Shown: positions 46,817 through 56,491, counted from the first letter of the stretch. The stretch: DNA of 64,000 bases from Chitinophaga silvisoli (GCF_003412465.1 NZ_QTJV01000002.1:1077686-1141685); one strand, 5' to 3'. Numbers and translations are program-made. The notes: generated from the sequence alone by a model not told the origin.

Positions 46817-49800
46817 ATGTTGATCCGAAATTGTCTATTAACACTTGTGTTAATCTTTTGTCTACCTATGTTTCTACTGGCACAGGAAACAACCTCCGAG
46901 ATTCACGGTGTCGTTACCGACGGCCAGACAGGAATCCCCGGCGCTGTCATCACAGCTGTACACACACCTACCGGCACCCGCTATGTCACCACCAGCCGTT
47001 CTGATGGTCGTTACAACTTTGCTAACGTACGCGTAGGCGGCCCTTACACCATTTCCGTGTCCTACATCGGTTATGGCGACCAAAAACTGGACAACATCAA
47101 TCTGTCACTGGGACAGGAATTTACCGGCAACTTCACACTCGCTCCAAGTACAAAACAGCTGGGCGAAATAATCGTGAAAGGCAAGCAGGATAAAACCTTC
47201 AACAACAGCCGCACAGGTTCCCAGGAAATCATCAGCAGAGACCAGCTGGAGAAACTGCCAACCATCAGCCGTTCTGCGCAGGATTTCACCCGCCTGGAAC
47301 CTACCAGCAGCACCGTAGCAGCTGGCCAGAGCTTTGGTGGCCGTAGCCCCCAGTACAACAACTTCACTGTCGATGGGGCTAACTTCAACAACTCCTTCGG
47401 CCTGTCTGGTACCCTGGGTGGCCAGACCAGCGCTCAGCCTATCAGCCTGGATGCGATTGAACAGGTACAGGTGAGTGTATCGCCTTACGATGTGCGCCAG
47501 GGAGGATTCTCCGGCGCCGGTGTCAATGCCGTAACCAGGAGTGGTACCAATACCCTGAAAGCATCGGTATATACCTATATCAAAGGTGCAGGTACACAGG
47601 GTTATAAAGTAGGTAACAGCACTGTGGCAAAAACGCCGCTGTCCTTCAATATCCGTGGTCTCTCTATCGGTGGCCCGATCATTAAGAACAAATTGTTCTT
47701 CTTCGTGAGCTTAGAGTCTTCCCGTCAAACAGCTCCGGCTACCAGCTGGGTACCTTCCGATGCCAGCCATCCTGCAAATGCAGCAGCCGGGATCTCCAAT
47801 GCCAATGCCGATACCCTGAATGCACTCGCTGCTTTCCTGAAGTCTAACTTTGGCTATGATCCAGGTGCCTTCAGCGGTTACTCTTTCAGAACCAACAGTG
47901 ACAAGGCAACTATTAAATTCGACTGGAACCTCAGTGAAAAACATTCATTGACGGTAAAGTATAACTACCTGAAATCCTTCGCCGACCAGTTCGCGAGCAA
48001 CAGCCGCCCTGCCGGTACTACCACCGGTCAGCCAGGCATAAATGCCCTGCCTTTCTCCGGTAGTGGTTATGTGATCAATAACAACTTCAACATCTTTATA
48101 GCTGAGTTAAACTCCCGGTTTAGTAACAGGGTATCGAACAAATTCCAGGTTGGTTATACCGCCCTGCGTGATTTCCGTTCACCTAACTCTTCTTCCGCTA
48201 CCTTCCCCCTGGTCGATATCCTGAACAATGGTAACATCTACACCACCTTCGGATACGAACCATATACTTACAACAACGTATTAAATACTAACGTATTCCA
48301 GATTTCGGACATCTTCACTTACTACACCAGTGCACACGAAATCACAGTAGGTACACAGGACTATTACAGGAAGTACCAGAACGCATTTGCTCCCGGCTAC
48401 CAGGGCGCTTACCAGTTCAACAGCCTGACTGACTTTTACAACAGTGTGAACACCGGCGCTGCCAATGCAAAAAGTTACTACCTGCAGTACTCCGCGCTGA
48501 AAGATGGTTCTTTCCCATGGGCATATGCCGGTTCTACCGAACTTGGTTTATTTGCACAGGATAAATGGAGAGTGTCTGATCGCTTTACATTTACTTATGG
48601 TGTACGTTTTGACATGACCATCTACAAACAATCCTTTACTGACAACCCTGATTTTGATAAGCTGACTTTCAAAGATGGTGAACAATACAATATTGGGAAA
48701 GCACCTGGCAATGCGGTACTGGTATCTCCACGCATTGGTTTTAACTACGATGTATTGGGCGACAGAACCCTGCAGCTGAGAGGTGGTTTCGGTATCTTCT
48801 CCGGTCCTCCGCCATTTGTGTGGTTGAGCAACCAGGCTAGTAACAATGGTATCCAGTGGGGGTCCTTCACAAAAACTACAGGTGTTGCCTTCAGCGCAGA
48901 TCCGAATGCATACCGCCCGGCCGCTGCTTCTGCTAACACATCTTATAGCGTAGCGCTGACAGACAAGAATTTCAAATACCCTTCCGTATTGAAAGGAAGC
49001 CTGGCAGTAGATAAAAAGATCAATGACTGGGTATTCACAGTAGAAGGTACTTATACCAAAGATGTAAATGCTGTTTATTTCTCTAATATCAACCTGAATG
49101 AAACCAATGCCTATGCATTGAATAATGGTGGTGATAACCGTATGAGATATAATACATCCCTGACTACCTCCCTGAATACAAGTAACAGGTATTACGCGGA
49201 TGGTAGCTCACTCGCCAGCCCTAACATCGGCAATGCGATCCTGATGAAGAACAATAACAAGGGGTATACATACAATGTAACAGCCAGGATAGAACGTACT
49301 TTCGGTAACCTCTACACCAGCGTAGCTTACACACATGGCGATGCAAGAAATACTTCTGAAACAGGTAGCACCGCTTCTTCTATGTGGAGTGCACGTGCAG
49401 TAAGCGGAGACCCTAATGCAGGAAGCCTGGGTTATGCTTCTTACAGATTGCCTAACCGTATTATCGCGATGGCATCTTACAAAGTATCTTATGCTAAGTA
49501 CTTCTCTACTTCATTCGGTGCTATCTTCGAAGCTGCACCCGCAGGTACAGTATCTTATATCTACAATGGTGACCTGAACGGCGATGGTTTTAACAATGAC
49601 CTGATTTATATTCCAAAGAGTTCAACTGATATTAACCTGATCAATGTGGGTTCTTACAATTCAACCACACACACAGGTTCTACTACAGGAACGGCTGCTG
49701 ATCCAAGAACATCTGCACAGATGTACACCCAGCTGGACAACTTCATTGGTCAGAACAAATACCTCGCTTTCCACCGTGGTGAAACAGCCAAAGCAAATGC

Positions 49801-50131
49801 TGCTGTATTACCTTACTACAAAAAGCTGGATGTAAATATCACAGAAGATATCTCTGTAAAAACAGGAAAAGACAGGCATACATTGAGACTGTCCCTGGAT
49901 ATTATCAACGTGGGCAACTTCCTGAACAGGAACTGGGGTATCGTGCAGGCAGCTACAGTCAACAACTTCCTGAAGTTCGAAGGCCTGGCTGACGATGGGA
50001 AGACACCATTATTCTCATTCCCTTATGCTGATTCAAAAAACCAGGTGCCTTATGTAAACAGCTATGCTAATAACACAGCTATTCTTTCAAGATGGCAAAT
50101 GCAATTTGGTATCAGGTATTTATTCAACTAA
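46817..50131 (+). CDS. Oar-like TonB-dependent receptor
   Basis: 1104 aa. A signal peptide ends at LLAQ (about 22). A carboxypeptidase-regulatory-like domain follows (EIHGVVTDGQTGIPGAVITAV, GRYNFANVRVGGPYTISVSYIGY), then the plug (TGSQEIISRDQLEKLPTISR, ARSGTN-type region near 237) and a long beta barrel. The length and the TRSGTN-containing plug resemble Oar receptors, which in some species take up large substrates or act in secretion. It has no STN domain and no adjacent SusD. A terminator follows directly. Confidence 0.88.
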   Translation: MLIRNCLLTLVLIFCLPMFLLAQETTSEIHGVVTDGQTGIPGAVITAVHTPTGTRYVTTSRSDGRYNFANVRVGGPYTISVSYIGYGDQKLDNINLSLGQEFTGNFTLAPSTKQLGEIIVKGKQDKTFNNSRTGSQEIISRDQLEKLPTISRSAQDFTRLEPTSSTVAAGQSFGGRSPQYNNFTVDGANFNNSFGLSGTLGGQTSAQPISLDAIEQVQVSVSPYDVRQGGFSGAGVNAVTRSGTNTLKASVYTYIKGAGTQGYKVGNSTVAKTPLSFNIRGLSIGGPIIKNKLFFFVSLESSRQTAPATSWVPSDASHPANAAAGISNANADTLNALAAFLKSNFGYDPGAFSGYSFRTNSDKATIKFDWNLSEKHSLTVKYNYLKSFADQFASNSRPAGTTTGQPGINALPFSGSGYVINNNFNIFIAELNSRFSNRVSNKFQVGYTALRDFRSPNSSSATFPLVDILNNGNIYTTFGYEPYTYNNVLNTNVFQISDIFTYYTSAHEITVGTQDYYRKYQNAFAPGYQGAYQFNSLTDFYNSVNTGAANAKSYYLQYSALKDGSFPWAYAGSTELGLFAQDKWRVSDRFTFTYGVRFDMTIYKQSFTDNPDFDKLTFKDGEQYNIGKAPGNAVLVSPRIGFNYDVLGDRTLQLRGGFGIFSGPPPFVWLSNQASNNGIQWGSFTKTTGVAFSADPNAYRPAAASANTSYSVALTDKNFKYPSVLKGSLAVDKKINDWVFTVEGTYTKDVNAVYFSNINLNETNAYALNNGGDNRMRYNTSLTTSLNTSNRYYADGSSLASPNIGNAILMKNNNKGYTYNVTARIERTFGNLYTSVAYTHGDARNTSETGSTASSMWSARAVSGDPNAGSLGYASYRLPNRIIAMASYKVSYAKYFSTSFGAIFEAAPAGTVSYIYNGDLNGDGFNNDLIYIPKSSTDINLINVGSYNSTTHTGSTTGTAADPRTSAQMYTQLDNFIGQNKYLAFHRGETAKANAAVLPYYKKLDVNITEDISVKTGKDRHTLRLSLDIINVGNFLNRNWGIVQAATVNNFLKFEGLADDGKTPLFSFPYADSKNQVPYVNSYANNTAILSRWQMQFGIRYLFN

Positions 50132-50142
50132 CAGTTAATAGT

Positions 50143-50178
50143 AAAAACGCTGCGACCTGACAGGTCGCAGCGTTTTTT
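50143..50178. terminator. Bidirectional terminator between the Oar-like gene and the minus-strand operon
   Basis: AAAAACGCTGCGACCTG pairs with CAGGTCGCAGCGTTTTT around one A, with T-rich flanks on both strands. Confidence 0.85.
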
Positions 50179-50845
50179 AATTTTTTGCCAGGGCCAATGA
50201 AGGCACTCCTTTTATTTTTCGATTCCAGTAAGTAATATAAATCGTCCCTATTACCGAAGGCAACATCCACGCCATCAGCGTCTGTATATGCAGGCCCGCC
50301 ACCATAAAGGCCGTGATAGAAGCAATCAGCGCCGCCACCATCCTGCCAATATGACTACTCAGCCATGCATTCTTCTTCTCCTTAAAAACCCTGAAAGTGT
50401 AAAAATCCTTCAATGTCATATACAAGCCAAAGCCACCAAAGAAAACAAACAACACTGCATTTCCACCCCTGTGCATCGTAAGCTGGTAAATGCCAGTCAG
50501 CAGCATCACTACAGAAGCTCCCAGCATCGTACCTGATATCGTTTTATCAATGGTATCAGCACTGTGCTTGCTATCGCCCCTGAATGTAAGTGCCCGGTTG
50601 CCCGCCAGTACCAGGTAGATGGTAAACACGCCTATCAGGAACAGGAACAGGTTCTCATGTCCCGGCATCCTCGCTATCACCAGCGATACCAGTGAACTGA
50701 TGAACATGGAATAAGAAAAAGCTTTACCACTGTTTTTGTGCAGCTTACTGCCTTTCTTTATTCCTATGCTGGCAATGCCACTGATGAGTCCAAGTCCGCC
50801 AAATAAGGCATGTATATAAATAAGGATCTTTACAAGCGTTTCCAT
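50177..50845 (-). CDS. Multi-pass membrane protein (DUF2306-like)
   Basis: 222 aa with about seven hydrophobic helices, starting with ILIYIHALFGGLGLISGIASI and GSKLHKNSGKAFSYSMF, a pattern seen in small DUF2306-type membrane proteins. A charged loop lies near residues 90-103. It is the last gene of a five-gene minus-strand operon beginning at 54310 and lies 18 nt after the periplasmic helical protein. Function unknown; in this operon it could serve immunity or transport, which is only a possibility. Confidence 0.6.
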   Translation of the reverse strand: METLVKILIYIHALFGGLGLISGIASIGIKKGSKLHKNSGKAFSYSMFISSLVSLVIARMPGHENLFLFLIGVFTIYLVLAGNRALTFRGDSKHSADTIDKTISGTMLGASVVMLLTGIYQLTMHRGGNAVLFVFFGGFGLYMTLKDFYTFRVFKEKKNAWLSSHIGRMVAALIASITAFMVAGLHIQTLMAWMLPSVIGTIYITYWNRKIKGVPSLALAKN

Positions 50846-50863
50846 GGTAGTAACAATTGAAGG

Positions 50864-51490
50864 TTAATTACATTTGGCCAGGTATCTTTCTGTTTCAGCC
50901 AGGCCCCAGTGTGGATATAAGTCTGCCGGCTTCTCTGCCTTGAACAGCTCTTCTGCTTTTACAAACAGTGGTTTTGCTTTTTCTTTGCCACCACCAATGT
51001 ATTCTGGTTTACCAAAGGTAGAAGCACCATCCAGGAAATACAGGCGTGGATTGTTCGGATCCAGTTTATATCCTTCCTGCAGGTAAGTATAAGCTTTGAT
51101 GCCGTAAGTTTTAAAGCGTTCCATGGGGTTTACCAGCATCTGGATAGTCGATGCCATATTGTGAATGGTGCAGAGCTCTGCATTCTTCTCAATGGCTTCT
51201 CCTTTCGCGGCCAGTTCATTGGCTTTCTGGCCGATGGCATCCCTGTCAGATTTAGGATCTGCAAACCCGATGCGTGTTTGTGCCAGTCCTGCGTAATAAT
51301 AAGGCAACCACTGTGTTTTCTCTGCATCACCAATACGCTCAAATGCCTGTGATACAGCTGCCAGGTCTTCGGTGGTTTTAGCTGAATCGAGTAATTGCAG
51401 GTTATGCTGCATAGCAGCTACATATTTGCTGCTCTGTGCACGGGCACCCATGGTGGCCAGCAAAGCAATGGCTAAGATGATTTGTTTCAT
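50864..51490 (-). CDS. Periplasmic TPR-like helical protein
   Basis: 208 aa. A signal peptide ends at ARAQS (about 19). The mature part is helical with a TPR-like character: PYYYAGLAQTRIGFADPKSD, LQEGYKLDPNNPRLYFLDGASTFGKPEYIGGGKEKAKPLFVKAEELFK. Such proteins bind partners in the periplasm. It is encoded 9 nt after the TonB-dependent receptor and 18 nt before the membrane protein in one operon. Function unknown. Confidence 0.65.
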   Translation of the reverse strand: MKQIILAIALLATMGARAQSSKYVAAMQHNLQLLDSAKTTEDLAAVSQAFERIGDAEKTQWLPYYYAGLAQTRIGFADPKSDRDAIGQKANELAAKGEAIEKNAELCTIHNMASTIQMLVNPMERFKTYGIKAYTYLQEGYKLDPNNPRLYFLDGASTFGKPEYIGGGKEKAKPLFVKAEELFKAEKPADLYPHWGLAETERYLAKCN

Positions 51491-51499
51491 GGTTATATT

Positions 51500-53713
51500 T
51501 TAAAGGTTATCAATTGCGTCTTGTCTTCTGTCAATACCCCAGTTGAGGATCAGGCCTACAAAGAAGGTACGTTGTGCAGGCGGCAGGATAGGTTGTTTTA
51601 CCCTGGCATCATAAGAGTAATTGTATCCTGCTATGTTAGTCCTGCCCGGCAGATTTGTAGCTGAGGCGTACCATATTGCAGCCGCCTTGCCCATCCTGGT
51701 CAGGTGATAAATACTCAGGTCCAGTGTCTGGTAGCCGTTCGTCTTGCCCTGATCTTTGATGTAGTAGGCCTTGCCGGTACTATCGGGTATGATGGCATAG
51801 TAAGGTCTTCCTGTAGCAAAGGTGTAGGTCAGGCTGGCACCTGTACCAATCCTGGTAAAGAAGTGCTTTACCGAAGCAGTAGCCGTGTGATTGGCTGCAA
51901 TACCCGGCATCAGTGCAGTGGGGTAGTTCAGGTAATCACGTTTGGTATCCAGGTAGGAATAACTGATGCTGTAATCCAGGTGCTTGAAAGATGTCTTGTC
52001 CCGGAAGTACAGTTCAATTCCTTTGGCATAACCACTGCCACTATTATTGTATGATGGCACTGTTTTAATCAGGTCTTCATATTTTTTGTAGAAGGCTTCC
52101 ACTCTCAGGAAGGTACCACGTACCTGTCGCTGGTAATTGATGATATAGTGAGTGGCTTGTGTATAATCCAGGGCAGAAGTAACCTGCAGATAAGTGTTTT
52201 CGGGTTTCTGATAAAACTGTCCGAAGGCTGCAGAGATCGTAGATCCTTTGCCCATCCTATAGGCCAATGAGGCACGGGGTGCCACTTTGGCCTTTTGGAG
52301 GATGGAAGAATATTCTGCCCTGATACCAATCGTGGCCACGAGCGAATTCGTAAAGTAAAGTTCCGTTTCAGCAAAGCCGGCACTCAACTGATCAGGCAGG
52401 TGCTTGCTGATGGTATTATATTGAAAGTCGTATTGAGAGTACCAGTATTCACCCCCAAAGCGAATCGTATTCAGGTTGCTGAATCTTTTCTCAATCACGG
52501 CTTTTCCCTGTACCAGGCTTTCTCTTCTGTCCAGTCTGAAGTTCACGGTATCCAGCCAGTATTTTTCAAAGGTATATTGAGGTACATTATGTGCATCCTG
52601 CAGCTGACTGCTGATGCTGTCGTGTGTGATGCTATAGCTGGCGGAGAGGCTCATCTTCCATCCATCACCCAGGTTCTCTTTCCAGCTGAGGGCATTGAAC
52701 CAGTTATAGTTGCTGAGGGTAAGGGCATTCTTCATATCGACGGTGTCAATATTGAAGGTGCGCACGCCCAGTTTATTGTAACTGAAAGTCGTGTAATATT
52801 TAATCATCCCGTTTTTGGTTTTGATGCGGAAATTCGCATCAGCATTGTGAAACCGTGGACGGATAAAGTAATCAGGCGTTTGCTTCACCAGTGCATAATA
52901 CAGGCTGGTGTTGGTATATTGATAGTTGAAGCCAAAGGATGATTGCTGGTTTTTAGCCAGGCGTTGGATCCCCAGGCTGTTCTGAATAGGGGAGATGAAG
53001 GCATTGGCTTCGGATTGCTGTGGCAGATCGATGGTCTCCATGATCAGTACAGAGCTGAGGGCTTGTCCATACAGGGCGGAATATCCACCTGTACTGAAAG
53101 CAAAGCCCTTGAACAGGGTCGCGGGGTACCTGCCCCGGGTAGGGATATTGGAGGCGCTCAGGTAATAAGGTCTGTTCACGAGGGAGCCGTCTATGAACTG
53201 CTTGGCTTCATAGCTATCGCCACCCCGTACAAAGAGGCCTTCCTGGTTACTGATCTGCTGGGCACCGGGTAGATTGTTGACCGCCCGGGAAATGTCGGCA
53301 TTGGCTCCTGCCGTGGTTTGCACGTCCAGCGAACTTAATACAGTAAGACCTTTTTTGCCCATGCCCCCTCCGAATGCGCCTGCGGTGACCGTGACGGCAT
53401 TCAGTTCACTGATCTTTTCCTTCAGGGCAAAGCTGACCTGGATAGGCTGAGCAGCCAGGGTAATGGTTTGTGTGCTTGTCTCGTACCCTGTGGCTGAAGC
53501 GACTACCGTGACAGTACCTTTTTCTGTAGTACGGATCCGGAAGTGCCCTGTAGAGTCAGTGGTGGCACCATCGTAAGTGTCTTTTATGGCAACAGATACA
53601 CCGGGTATTGCCTGCTTTTTGTTGTCAGTAACCGAACCGGTTATTTGTGCCTGCCCAAAGGCTACGGTGGTTAAAAGCAGGAACAATATTGTGGTAAGTA
53701 TCTTATTAAGCAT
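51500..53713 (-). CDS. TonB-dependent receptor of the RiPP-precursor operon
   Basis: 737 aa. A signal peptide ends near FGQAQ (residue 22). A carboxypeptidase-regulatory-like domain (ITGSVTDNKKQAIPGVSVAI, about 24-100) precedes a plug with DISRAVNNLPGAQQISNQEG and FVRGGDSYEAKQFIDG and a shorter barrel than SusC proteins. It has no SusD partner and no STN domain. It follows a lanthipeptide-type precursor and a receiver protein in the same transcript (10 nt gap), so it may be an uptake or recognition receptor for the modified peptide. That is an inference from context. Confidence 0.85.
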   Translation of the reverse strand: MLNKILTTILFLLLTTVAFGQAQITGSVTDNKKQAIPGVSVAIKDTYDGATTDSTGHFRIRTTEKGTVTVVASATGYETSTQTITLAAQPIQVSFALKEKISELNAVTVTAGAFGGGMGKKGLTVLSSLDVQTTAGANADISRAVNNLPGAQQISNQEGLFVRGGDSYEAKQFIDGSLVNRPYYLSASNIPTRGRYPATLFKGFAFSTGGYSALYGQALSSVLIMETIDLPQQSEANAFISPIQNSLGIQRLAKNQQSSFGFNYQYTNTSLYYALVKQTPDYFIRPRFHNADANFRIKTKNGMIKYYTTFSYNKLGVRTFNIDTVDMKNALTLSNYNWFNALSWKENLGDGWKMSLSASYSITHDSISSQLQDAHNVPQYTFEKYWLDTVNFRLDRRESLVQGKAVIEKRFSNLNTIRFGGEYWYSQYDFQYNTISKHLPDQLSAGFAETELYFTNSLVATIGIRAEYSSILQKAKVAPRASLAYRMGKGSTISAAFGQFYQKPENTYLQVTSALDYTQATHYIINYQRQVRGTFLRVEAFYKKYEDLIKTVPSYNNSGSGYAKGIELYFRDKTSFKHLDYSISYSYLDTKRDYLNYPTALMPGIAANHTATASVKHFFTRIGTGASLTYTFATGRPYYAIIPDSTGKAYYIKDQGKTNGYQTLDLSIYHLTRMGKAAAIWYASATNLPGRTNIAGYNYSYDARVKQPILPPAQRTFFVGLILNWGIDRRQDAIDNL

Positions 53714-53723
53714 ACAATAAGGG

Positions 53724-54104
53724 TTAATTTAATTTGGATGCATGGAGATCCTTGATTCTTCCGATTTCTTTTTTGAAGAGCAGGAAACTCACGGGCTTAT
53801 TTAAATATCCTACGTTCGCTAATTGCCTGGGCAGTACGTCCAGCACATAGTCGTATGGATATTTGGTAACGAAAACATAGACAATGTCCTTCTGGAAAAT
53901 GTCATCAAATACCAGGTTTTCAATCCCTGAAATACTGATGTCTATAAAAACTATATCCGGGGCGGACTTCCTGATCGTAGACAGTATGTCGGAGGCTTTG
54001 GCCGATTTGGCAATGAGCCTTATTCCTTCCGTCTGACTGATATAGTATTCCAGCATATCAACACTGAGCGGGTCTTCGTCTATTATGATGCAGGTCAAGA
54101 GCAT
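53724..54104 (-). CDS. Stand-alone response-regulator receiver domain
   Basis: 126 aa and nothing beyond one receiver domain. The acidic pocket is IIIDEDP (D9, D11), the phospho-acceptor is D55 in IVFIDISIS, followed by the switch Thr at about 80 and K103 in LNKPVSF. It looks like a LytTR-type regulator that lost its DNA-binding part. It may compete with, or receive phosphate for, the divergent LytS/LytTR system. It is in an operon with the RiPP precursor and the TonB-dependent receptor, an unusual placement. Confidence 0.8.
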   Translation of the reverse strand: MLLTCIIIDEDPLSVDMLEYYISQTEGIRLIAKSAKASDILSTIRKSAPDIVFIDISISGIENLVFDDIFQKDIVYVFVTKYPYDYVLDVLPRQLANVGYLNKPVSFLLFKKEIGRIKDLHASKLN

Positions 54105-54133
54105 TGCTGGGTAGATAATTGATGAAATAAGGA

Positions 54134-54310
54134 TTAAGCGGTTATAGTCGCTAAGCTGGATACACCGGTAGGCAGGGTATTGATAGAAGAATAGTTGTTA
54201 TTCTGGCCATTAGAACCTTTGCCACAACCGCAGGCGTTGAGCTTGCTGATAATTTCTTTGTTCAGGCTCAGATTTGATTGTTTGCCGGTAGTTTGTTTTG
54301 CTTGTTTCAT
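54134..54310 (-). CDS. Lanthipeptide-type RiPP precursor peptide
   Basis: 58 aa from the ATG at 54310; an ORF start at 54343 would add 11 residues, but the ATG lies 31 nt after the promoter-like element at 54348-54341. The leader has a Lys-rich start and LSLNKEIISKLN, the motif of Bacteroidota class I lanthipeptide-like precursors. The core-like part has CGCGKG, then a Gly/Asn-rich stretch and a Ser/Thr-rich end (SSINTLPTGVSSLATITA). There is no GG-type cleavage site, and the two Cys precede the Ser/Thr residues, which is unusual for lanthionine rings. No LanB/LanC enzyme is present in the window. First gene of its operon. Confidence 0.6.
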   Translation of the reverse strand: MKQAKQTTGKQSNLSLNKEIISKLNACGCGKGSNGQNNNYSSINTLPTGVSSLATITA

Positions 54311-54340
54311 AGTGGTAGTTTTTTGTTGTTGATTACGATA

Positions 54341-54390
54341 CAAACTTTCATCTTTTCCCGCCGGACAAAAATTCTTTTAGACAAAAGTGA
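54341..54390 (-). promoter_or_regulatory. Promoter and shared 30-bp operator of the RiPP-precursor operon
   Basis: On the minus strand, positions 54390-54361 carry a 30-nt site with core GTCTAAAAGA (54382-54373). A -7-like AAAGTTTG (54348-54341; TAnnTTTG except the first base) begins 34 nt after the core start. The same site with the same 34-nt spacing occurs at 56648-56697, upstream of the lipid-biosynthesis operon (25 of 30 bases identical). The position just upstream of the -33 region fits an activator. Confidence 0.6.
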
Positions 54391-54600
54391 TGTCTTACCC
54401 AACGAAATGATCACATGGCAACATCTGGAATTTTGAAATTGGGGAAAAATGGGGTTGTATGGGGTTTATGTCTGGGAATACTCATCAAAATTTGGGCTGG
54501 AAAACCCCATTAAATAAGGAAATACGCCAAAAAAAACATATCTTCATGAGAGTACGTAGCATTTGACCCAGGCGAGAGACACTGATTTCTAATTGTTTAG

Positions 54601-54606
54601 AGGAGG
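54601..54606 (+). promoter_or_regulatory. Strong Shine-Dalgarno-like AGGAGG before the histidine-kinase start
   Basis: AGGAGG ends 2 nt before the ATG at 54609, closer than the usual 5-9 nt. Strong Shine-Dalgarno sequences are rare in Bacteroidota. The short spacing may make it non-functional. Confidence 0.3.
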
Positions 54607-54608
54607 AC

Positions 54609-55721
54609 ATGAAACCAAGACCCTTTAATTTTACCCGATTACTTATCCCCGAGAATGTAAAGTATGTACACATTGTATTCTGGTGTATTATGTTGACGCT
54701 GTATACCCTGAATATTATGTTCCTTTACTCGACGAACGGAGTTATTTCCCTCATCTTCGGTTTAAGAAACCTTTTGGGGGCAATGTTTTTCTTTTATTTC
54801 ATCTTTTATGTACTGGTACCGGTTTTCCTGAAGAGGAAGGAACGCGTCCTGTTCTTCCTCGGCTTGTTAGTACCCTTCTGGATCTGGGCAGTGATCAATT
54901 ATTCATTTATGACACTGCTTATCAATTACTTCTCTATTTCCGACAGAGACCTCCTGGCCTCCGTAAAGGTCATAGCCGACAAATCGATCTGGCAGATCCT
55001 GGCACCCCATACCATCTTCCAGACCTCCATCGGGGTCCTCATGATCGTCACCCCTCCTATTACAATAAAACTCGTCGAAGAAATATCCCGGGCCATGACC
55101 CGGGCCCTCCGCCTGGAAAGGGATAACCTGAACCTTGAGGTGAGTTTTCTACGATCACAACTCAATCCACACTTTTTATTCAATACCCTTAATAATATCT
55201 ACTCGCTGTCTGTCAGAAATAATCCCAAAGCACCCGAGTTGATCATGCAGCTCTCCGATATGCTGCGTTATACCTTGTATGAGTCAAACCGCGAAGTAGT
55301 AGACTTGTCGAAAGAAGCCGATTTTCTATATAACTATGTTCAATTAGAGAAAGCCAGGTATGGTAAGGATGTAGATATCCAGTTTGTGTACAATTCTGAG
55401 TCCCTGGAAGGATTCAAGATCGTACCCCTGCTCACATTCCCGTTCATCGAGAATTCATTCAAGCACGGGCTGGATACCACCACCAAAAATCCATGGCTCA
55501 GGATTTCATTTGAGGTGGAGGACAATACCCTCTTTTTTGAAATCGCAAACAGCAAAGGGGACGAATCATTATTTAAGCATAATAAAGAATCCGGAACGGG
55601 GGGAATAGGGATTGCAAACACGCAGAAACGCCTATCCTTGTTATACCAGAATAAGTATTCATTATCCATCAACAATAATCCGGATTCCCATAGCATCAAC
55701 CTTAACATAACTCTTATCTAG
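54609..55721 (+). CDS. LytS-type sensor histidine kinase
   Basis: 370 aa. Four hydrophobic segments fill about residues 18-125, then a coiled linker (EISRAMTRALRLERDNLNLE) leads to the His_kinase domain with phospho-acceptor H188 in SQLNPHFLFNTLNNIYSL. The ATP-binding part follows with FIENSFKHGL and GTGGIGIANTQKRL. It overlaps no gene and is 2 nt before the LytTR regulator. The pair sits between the RiPP-precursor operon and the lipid operon that share an operator, so it is the likely controller of both. This link is inferred. Confidence 0.93.
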   Translation: MKPRPFNFTRLLIPENVKYVHIVFWCIMLTLYTLNIMFLYSTNGVISLIFGLRNLLGAMFFFYFIFYVLVPVFLKRKERVLFFLGLLVPFWIWAVINYSFMTLLINYFSISDRDLLASVKVIADKSIWQILAPHTIFQTSIGVLMIVTPPITIKLVEEISRAMTRALRLERDNLNLEVSFLRSQLNPHFLFNTLNNIYSLSVRNNPKAPELIMQLSDMLRYTLYESNREVVDLSKEADFLYNYVQLEKARYGKDVDIQFVYNSESLEGFKIVPLLTFPFIENSFKHGLDTTTKNPWLRISFEVEDNTLFFEIANSKGDESLFKHNKESGTGGIGIANTQKRLSLLYQNKYSLSINNNPDSHSINLNITLI

Positions 55722-55723
55722 CC

Positions 55724-56470
55724 ATGAAGAAAATCAAATGTATCATCGTAGATGATGAGCCATTATCCCGGGAATTGTTAGAAAGTCATATCGAGCGCAT
55801 ACCCTTCTTAGAACTTGTCAAATCCTGCGCAGATGCTTTCGATGCGATAGACATATTGCAGACAGATACCATTGAACTCCTGATCACAGATATCCAGATG
55901 CCCAGGATCAATGGCCTGGAACTGATCAAATCATTGTCTAATCCGCCCTTCCTGATCTTTGCCACAGCCTACTCCAACTATGCCATTGAAGGTTATGATC
56001 TGAATGCCGTAGACTTTTTATTAAAGCCTATTTCATTCGAAAGATTTTTGAAAGCGATCAATAAAGCAAAGAAAGATATTGATCAGAAAAGAGGCGAAAC
56101 TGCCGCAGCTGCTGCTCCTGTAAGCCAGTCGCAACAAGCGTTACAGCCCCAGCACCTGTTCGTGAAAGATGGACATAAATTATCCAAGATCCTCTTCGAA
56201 GATATCCTGTACATCGAAGGCATGAAAGATTATATTAAAATAGTCACCAAACAAAAGAATGTAGTGACTTACATGCGCATGAAGAGCATAGAGGAAGTGC
56301 TGCCGGAGACACAGTTTGTACGTATACATAAGTCATATATCATCCACCTCCCTGCTATCAAATCAGTCGTAGGCAATTCAATTGAATTAGTCAATAATGA
56401 ATCTATCATCATATCAAAACAACATAAACAAATGTTGATCGATCGATTGAATGTAGCTGGCAAAGTATAG
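55724..56470 (+). CDS. LytTR-family response regulator
   Basis: 248 aa. The receiver (1-120) has IVDDEPLSREL, phospho-acceptor D56 in LLITDIQMPR, FATAYS with the switch Thr, and LLKPISFERF with the Lys. An alanine/glutamine-rich linker (about 127-140) connects to the LytTR DNA-binding domain (about 143-245, LFVKDGHKLSKILFEDILYIEG to FVRIHKSYIIHLPAIKSV). LytTR proteins bind direct repeats near promoters. It is co-transcribed with the kinase gene 2 nt upstream and ends at a strong terminator. Confidence 0.93.
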   Translation: MKKIKCIIVDDEPLSRELLESHIERIPFLELVKSCADAFDAIDILQTDTIELLITDIQMPRINGLELIKSLSNPPFLIFATAYSNYAIEGYDLNAVDFLLKPISFERFLKAINKAKKDIDQKRGETAAAAAPVSQSQQALQPQHLFVKDGHKLSKILFEDILYIEGMKDYIKIVTKQKNVVTYMRMKSIEEVLPETQFVRIHKSYIIHLPAIKSVVGNSIELVNNESIIISKQHKQMLIDRLNVAGKV

Positions 56471-56491
56471 TAAAATCCCCGCCAGTATCGC

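Noticed and set aside
52295..52942. 215-codon plus-strand ORF inside the TonB-dependent receptor gene
   Set aside because: Antisense shadow; the receptor frame has signal peptide, plug and barrel features.
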